Virus record (IMG/VR): IMGVR_UViG_3300043419_001406
Coordinates: 1 to 51,894 of that record
Source of the DNA: a virus
Length of the DNA: 51,894 nt
Strand: one strand, 5' to 3'
The translations under genes and the position numbers were made by a program. Numbering within the stretch: the stretch's first letter is position 1; every line of letters starts with the position of its first letter. A model generated the notes under the pieces. That model saw only the letters and a list, made by a program, of their open reading frames with translations, had not been told where the DNA came from and did not search any database. Shown in pieces: positions 50,556-51,894 of the stretch.

Positions 50556-50990
50556 TCAGTAGTCGGTGTACGAGTCCTTGGTCATCTTGCCGTTGTTCCA
50601 CCATTGGTGGCCCTTGAAGGCCATGCCCGGCTCATCGTATTTGATGCGGAACTTCAGCTTGGGGAACTTCTCCGCGATTTTATTCATGATGCCGAGAGGC
50701 GGACTCCAAGCGCTGGAGAATACGAGGTCGAGACGCCAAGAGCGTGGACCATAGGCCTTGTCTGCGTTAATCGGGCCATAGACGTCCAGATCCGTAGGCT
50801 CCCACTTGGTGCCAAGGTTCTTCACGTTCCAATCATACCAATCCTCACGCTTGGGGTCGTAGTCAGGAAAGAGCCGACCGAAGGTGGCCTCCCCCTTCTC
50901 AGACTTGCTGAGGATGGTGTCGAGAAGAGCGTCGAGCTCTTCACGCGTGGCGGCGTACGCCACGAAGTCGTTCATCACCCAATTAGGCAT
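50556..50990 (-). CDS. Api92/YubB-like ferredoxin-fold protein (144 aa), right copy
   Basis: Same gene as 2308-2742. The family signature positions (MPNWVMNDFVAY, LGTKWEPTDLDVY, FSSAWSPPLGIM) are kept while surface-type residues vary (K/R, Q/K, S/A). The ATGCCTAA overlap with the upstream gene is kept, which supports this start in both copies; the extra N-terminal residues of the longer frame differ between copies (PSSL against ASNS). Confidence 0.75.
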   Translation of the reverse strand: MPNWVMNDFVAYAATREELDALLDTILSKSEKGEATFGRLFPDYDPKREDWYDWNVKNLGTKWEPTDLDVYGPINADKAYGPRSWRLDLVFSSAWSPPLGIMNKIAEKFPKLKFRIKYDEPGMAFKGHQWWNNGKMTKDSYTDY

Positions 50991-51171
50991 GGCCGTACTT
51001 GAGTTTGAGGCCAAGGTCGATGACCCGGGCGAGTTTCTCGCCGCTCGCTCCTTTGAGGTGCTTTTCGAGATGGGCTTTGATTTCCTTCTCGGCCTTGAGC
51101 ATGTCCTTGCGGAGCTCGGCGTGGCGTTCTACCAGCTGTTCAAGCTGATCTAGTGTTTTGTCTTGTTTCAT
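50983..51171 (-). CDS. Small coiled-coil protein (62 aa), right copy
   Basis: Same gene as 2735-2923 with a few substitutions (MKQDK for MKKDK, EKHLKGASGEK for DKHLEGANGKK). The heptad pattern is unaffected. Its upstream region contains the conserved repeat pair. Function unknown. Confidence 0.7.
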   Translation of the reverse strand: MKQDKTLDQLEQLVERHAELRKDMLKAEKEIKAHLEKHLKGASGEKLARVIDLGLKLKYGHA

Positions 51172-51190
51172 ATGCGTTATGCGTGTGAGC

Positions 51191-51234
51191 CAATGACTTT
51201 GACCAGCGTGTGAGCTGTGTCAATGTATTTGACC
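51191..51234. promoter_or_regulatory. Pair of CAATGNNTTTGACC direct repeats, right copy
   Basis: CAATGACTTTGACC (51191-51204) and CAATGTATTTGACC (51221-51234), with the same 30-base spacing as in the left copy. The sequence between them differs at many positions from the left copy, so the repeats stand out as the preserved part. Confidence 0.45.
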
Positions 51235-51284
51235 AACTATTCACTCAGATATCCGCAAGTAGCTGATATCCAATGAAATCAATT

Positions 51285-51360
51285 TGGTGGGCCCACCCGG
51301 ACTTGAACCGAGAACCAATCCCTTATGAGGGGACTGCTCTAACCATTGAGCTATGAGCCC
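51285..51360 (-). tRNA. tRNA-Ile2(CAT), right copy
   Basis: Same as 3037-3112 except for one acceptor-stem change (GGGCTCA), which turns a C-G pair into a T-G wobble and keeps the stem. CCA is encoded. The preservation of pairing supports a working tRNA in both variants. Confidence 0.9.
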
Positions 51361-51366
51361 TTCAAA

Positions 51367-51765
51367 TCACTCGCGCTCGCCGGTGCGTATTATGATCGGC
51401 CGACGCTCGCCCATGTATTCCGCTCCGCGCACCACATTATAATCGACCCACTCAATGGCGGTCACCATGCGGTCATCTTCGTCTTCATCATCGAAGGCTT
51501 CATAGAATGCTGCCACCAGCTTCTCATAGCTGTAGATGACATTGCGGCCTTCCATGTCCCATCCGACGATCGCCTCATCGAGCTGCTCGCGCGGCTCCAG
51601 CAATATCGAGCCCGTCAGCTCATCGTTCTCGTCGAGCACATCATCGAACCATGTGCGATGCTTCGCCGGCACATCGTTCCCAAGTTTGTCAGCTGGGCAT
51701 GTGCTTACCCGAGCCTTGATTTTGTTGTTGTTCCTGCGTTTGTTGTTTTTATGTTTGCGTGCCAT
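51367..51765 (-). CDS. Hypothetical acidic-tailed protein (132 aa), right copy
   Basis: Same gene as 3119-3517, with conservative changes spread along the protein (for example MEGRNVIYSYE for MDGHHVIYSYE). The basic N-terminus and acidic DDEDEDDRM stretch are kept. Unknown function. Confidence 0.65.
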   Translation of the reverse strand: MARKHKNNKRRNNNKIKARVSTCPADKLGNDVPAKHRTWFDDVLDENDELTGSILLEPREQLDEAIVGWDMEGRNVIYSYEKLVAAFYEAFDDEDEDDRMVTAIEWVDYNVVRGAEYMGERRPIIIRTGERE

Positions 51766-51795
51766 ACCGGGCCAATTCAGATCAGAGCACACGCC

Positions 51796-51894
51796 ATGTC
51801 CATACCAATCTATGAGAGCCACGCGGATCGACGTCGACAGCAGGAGGTCATAGATTTTGTAGCGCTACATTGGAACGCCACTCCGGTAATCAGC
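51796..51894 (+). CDS. PD-(D/E)XK nuclease-like protein, N-terminal fragment cut by the window edge
   Basis: The first 33 codons are identical in DNA to 3548-3646. On a circular map the gene continues from 3647. It includes the helix with E17 but not the D40 / E60-V-K62 site. Confidence 0.6.
   Translation, partial: MSIPIYESHADRRRQQEVIDFVALHWNATPVIS

Larger units (their letters stand above)
48267..51894. repeat. Right copy of the 3.6 kb divergent direct repeat
   Basis: Second copy of 1-3646, 18 bases shorter because of an in-frame deletion at the start of the replication-initiator gene. The segment holds the same genes in the same order: DnaC-like start, 57-residue protein, initiator with origin candidate, exonuclease, small genes, tRNA-Ile2, and the start of the PD-(D/E)XK nuclease. 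The window stops inside that last gene, where the left copy continues as unique sequence. Confidence 0.9.

Noticed and set aside
1-51894. Classical direct terminal repeats of a linear phage genome
   Set aside because: Terminal repeats are normally identical because they are copied from one another. These copies differ at many sites, so strain overlap on a circular map is more likely.
1-51894. CRISPR array, insertion sequence or integrase/attachment site
   Set aside because: No regularly spaced repeats, transposase motif, tyrosine or serine integrase, or tRNA-flanking direct repeat was seen. The small HTH protein at 8432-8650 looks like an excisionase, but without an integrase this is not enough to call lysogeny.

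Overview
The window is a tailed-phage genome with podovirus (T7/P22-type) architecture, apparently close to complete. The evidence is a large terminase, a P22-sized portal, a scaffold, an SU10-like (DUF5309-type) major capsid protein, a short tail adaptor and nozzle, internal virion proteins, a holin candidate, no tail-tube or tape-measure module and no integrase. The first 3,646 bases recur at 48,267-51,894 with scattered substitutions and one 18-base indel. The first 111 bases and the last 123 bases of the repeat are identical. This looks like a circular map of about 48.25 kb whose ends overlap as two strain variants (a metagenomic assembly effect), more than a true duplication. The host cannot be read directly. 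The sequence is fairly GC-rich, most genes lack a Shine-Dalgarno site, and several starts follow a CCCAA...ACACA-type leader. That would fit a phylum with little SD use (for example Verrucomicrobiota or a relative), but this is a weak inference.

Layout. The minus-strand early unit runs, on the circular map, from about 3,517 down through position 1 / 48,267 to about 44,461. It carries small unknown genes, a tRNA-Ile2(CAT), an Api92/YubB-like ferredoxin-fold protein, a RecE/RecB-like PD-(D/E)XK exonuclease, a winged-helix replication initiator with an iteron and AT-rich origin candidate inside it, a DnaC-like loader, a signal-peptide-bearing lysozyme-like protein, a degenerate tRNA-Cys, ribbon-helix-helix proteins, an ERF single-strand annealing protein, tRNA-Arg(CCT), tRNA-Leu(TAA) and a terminator pair. 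A PD-(D/E)XK nuclease (3,548-4,039) lies on the plus strand next to the start of this unit. A possible small terminase (4,260-4,874) is on the minus strand.

The plus-strand late unit (4,904-44,346) is tightly packed, with many TAATG, ATGA or TAA-ATG junctions. It runs RusA resolvase, unknown genes, large terminase, portal, scaffold, capsid, head/tail connectors, a carbohydrate-binding fiber, nozzle, five candidate ejection proteins, and then one 6,436-residue gene covering about 40% of the unit genome. A holin candidate and a membrane protein with an internal lipobox follow.

The genes suggest a phage that recruits the host replisome through a lambda-like initiator, internal origin and loader, recombines with an exonuclease/annealase pair plus RusA, and packages by a headful or concatemer mechanism. 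It probably ejects several internal proteins, including a giant polyvalent protein with two HExxH metallopeptidase-like sites, an EEIQSD-type domain and a C-terminal helix-turn-helix. The tRNA-Arg(CCT) and tRNA-Ile2 fit heavy use of AGG and ATA codons in the late genes.
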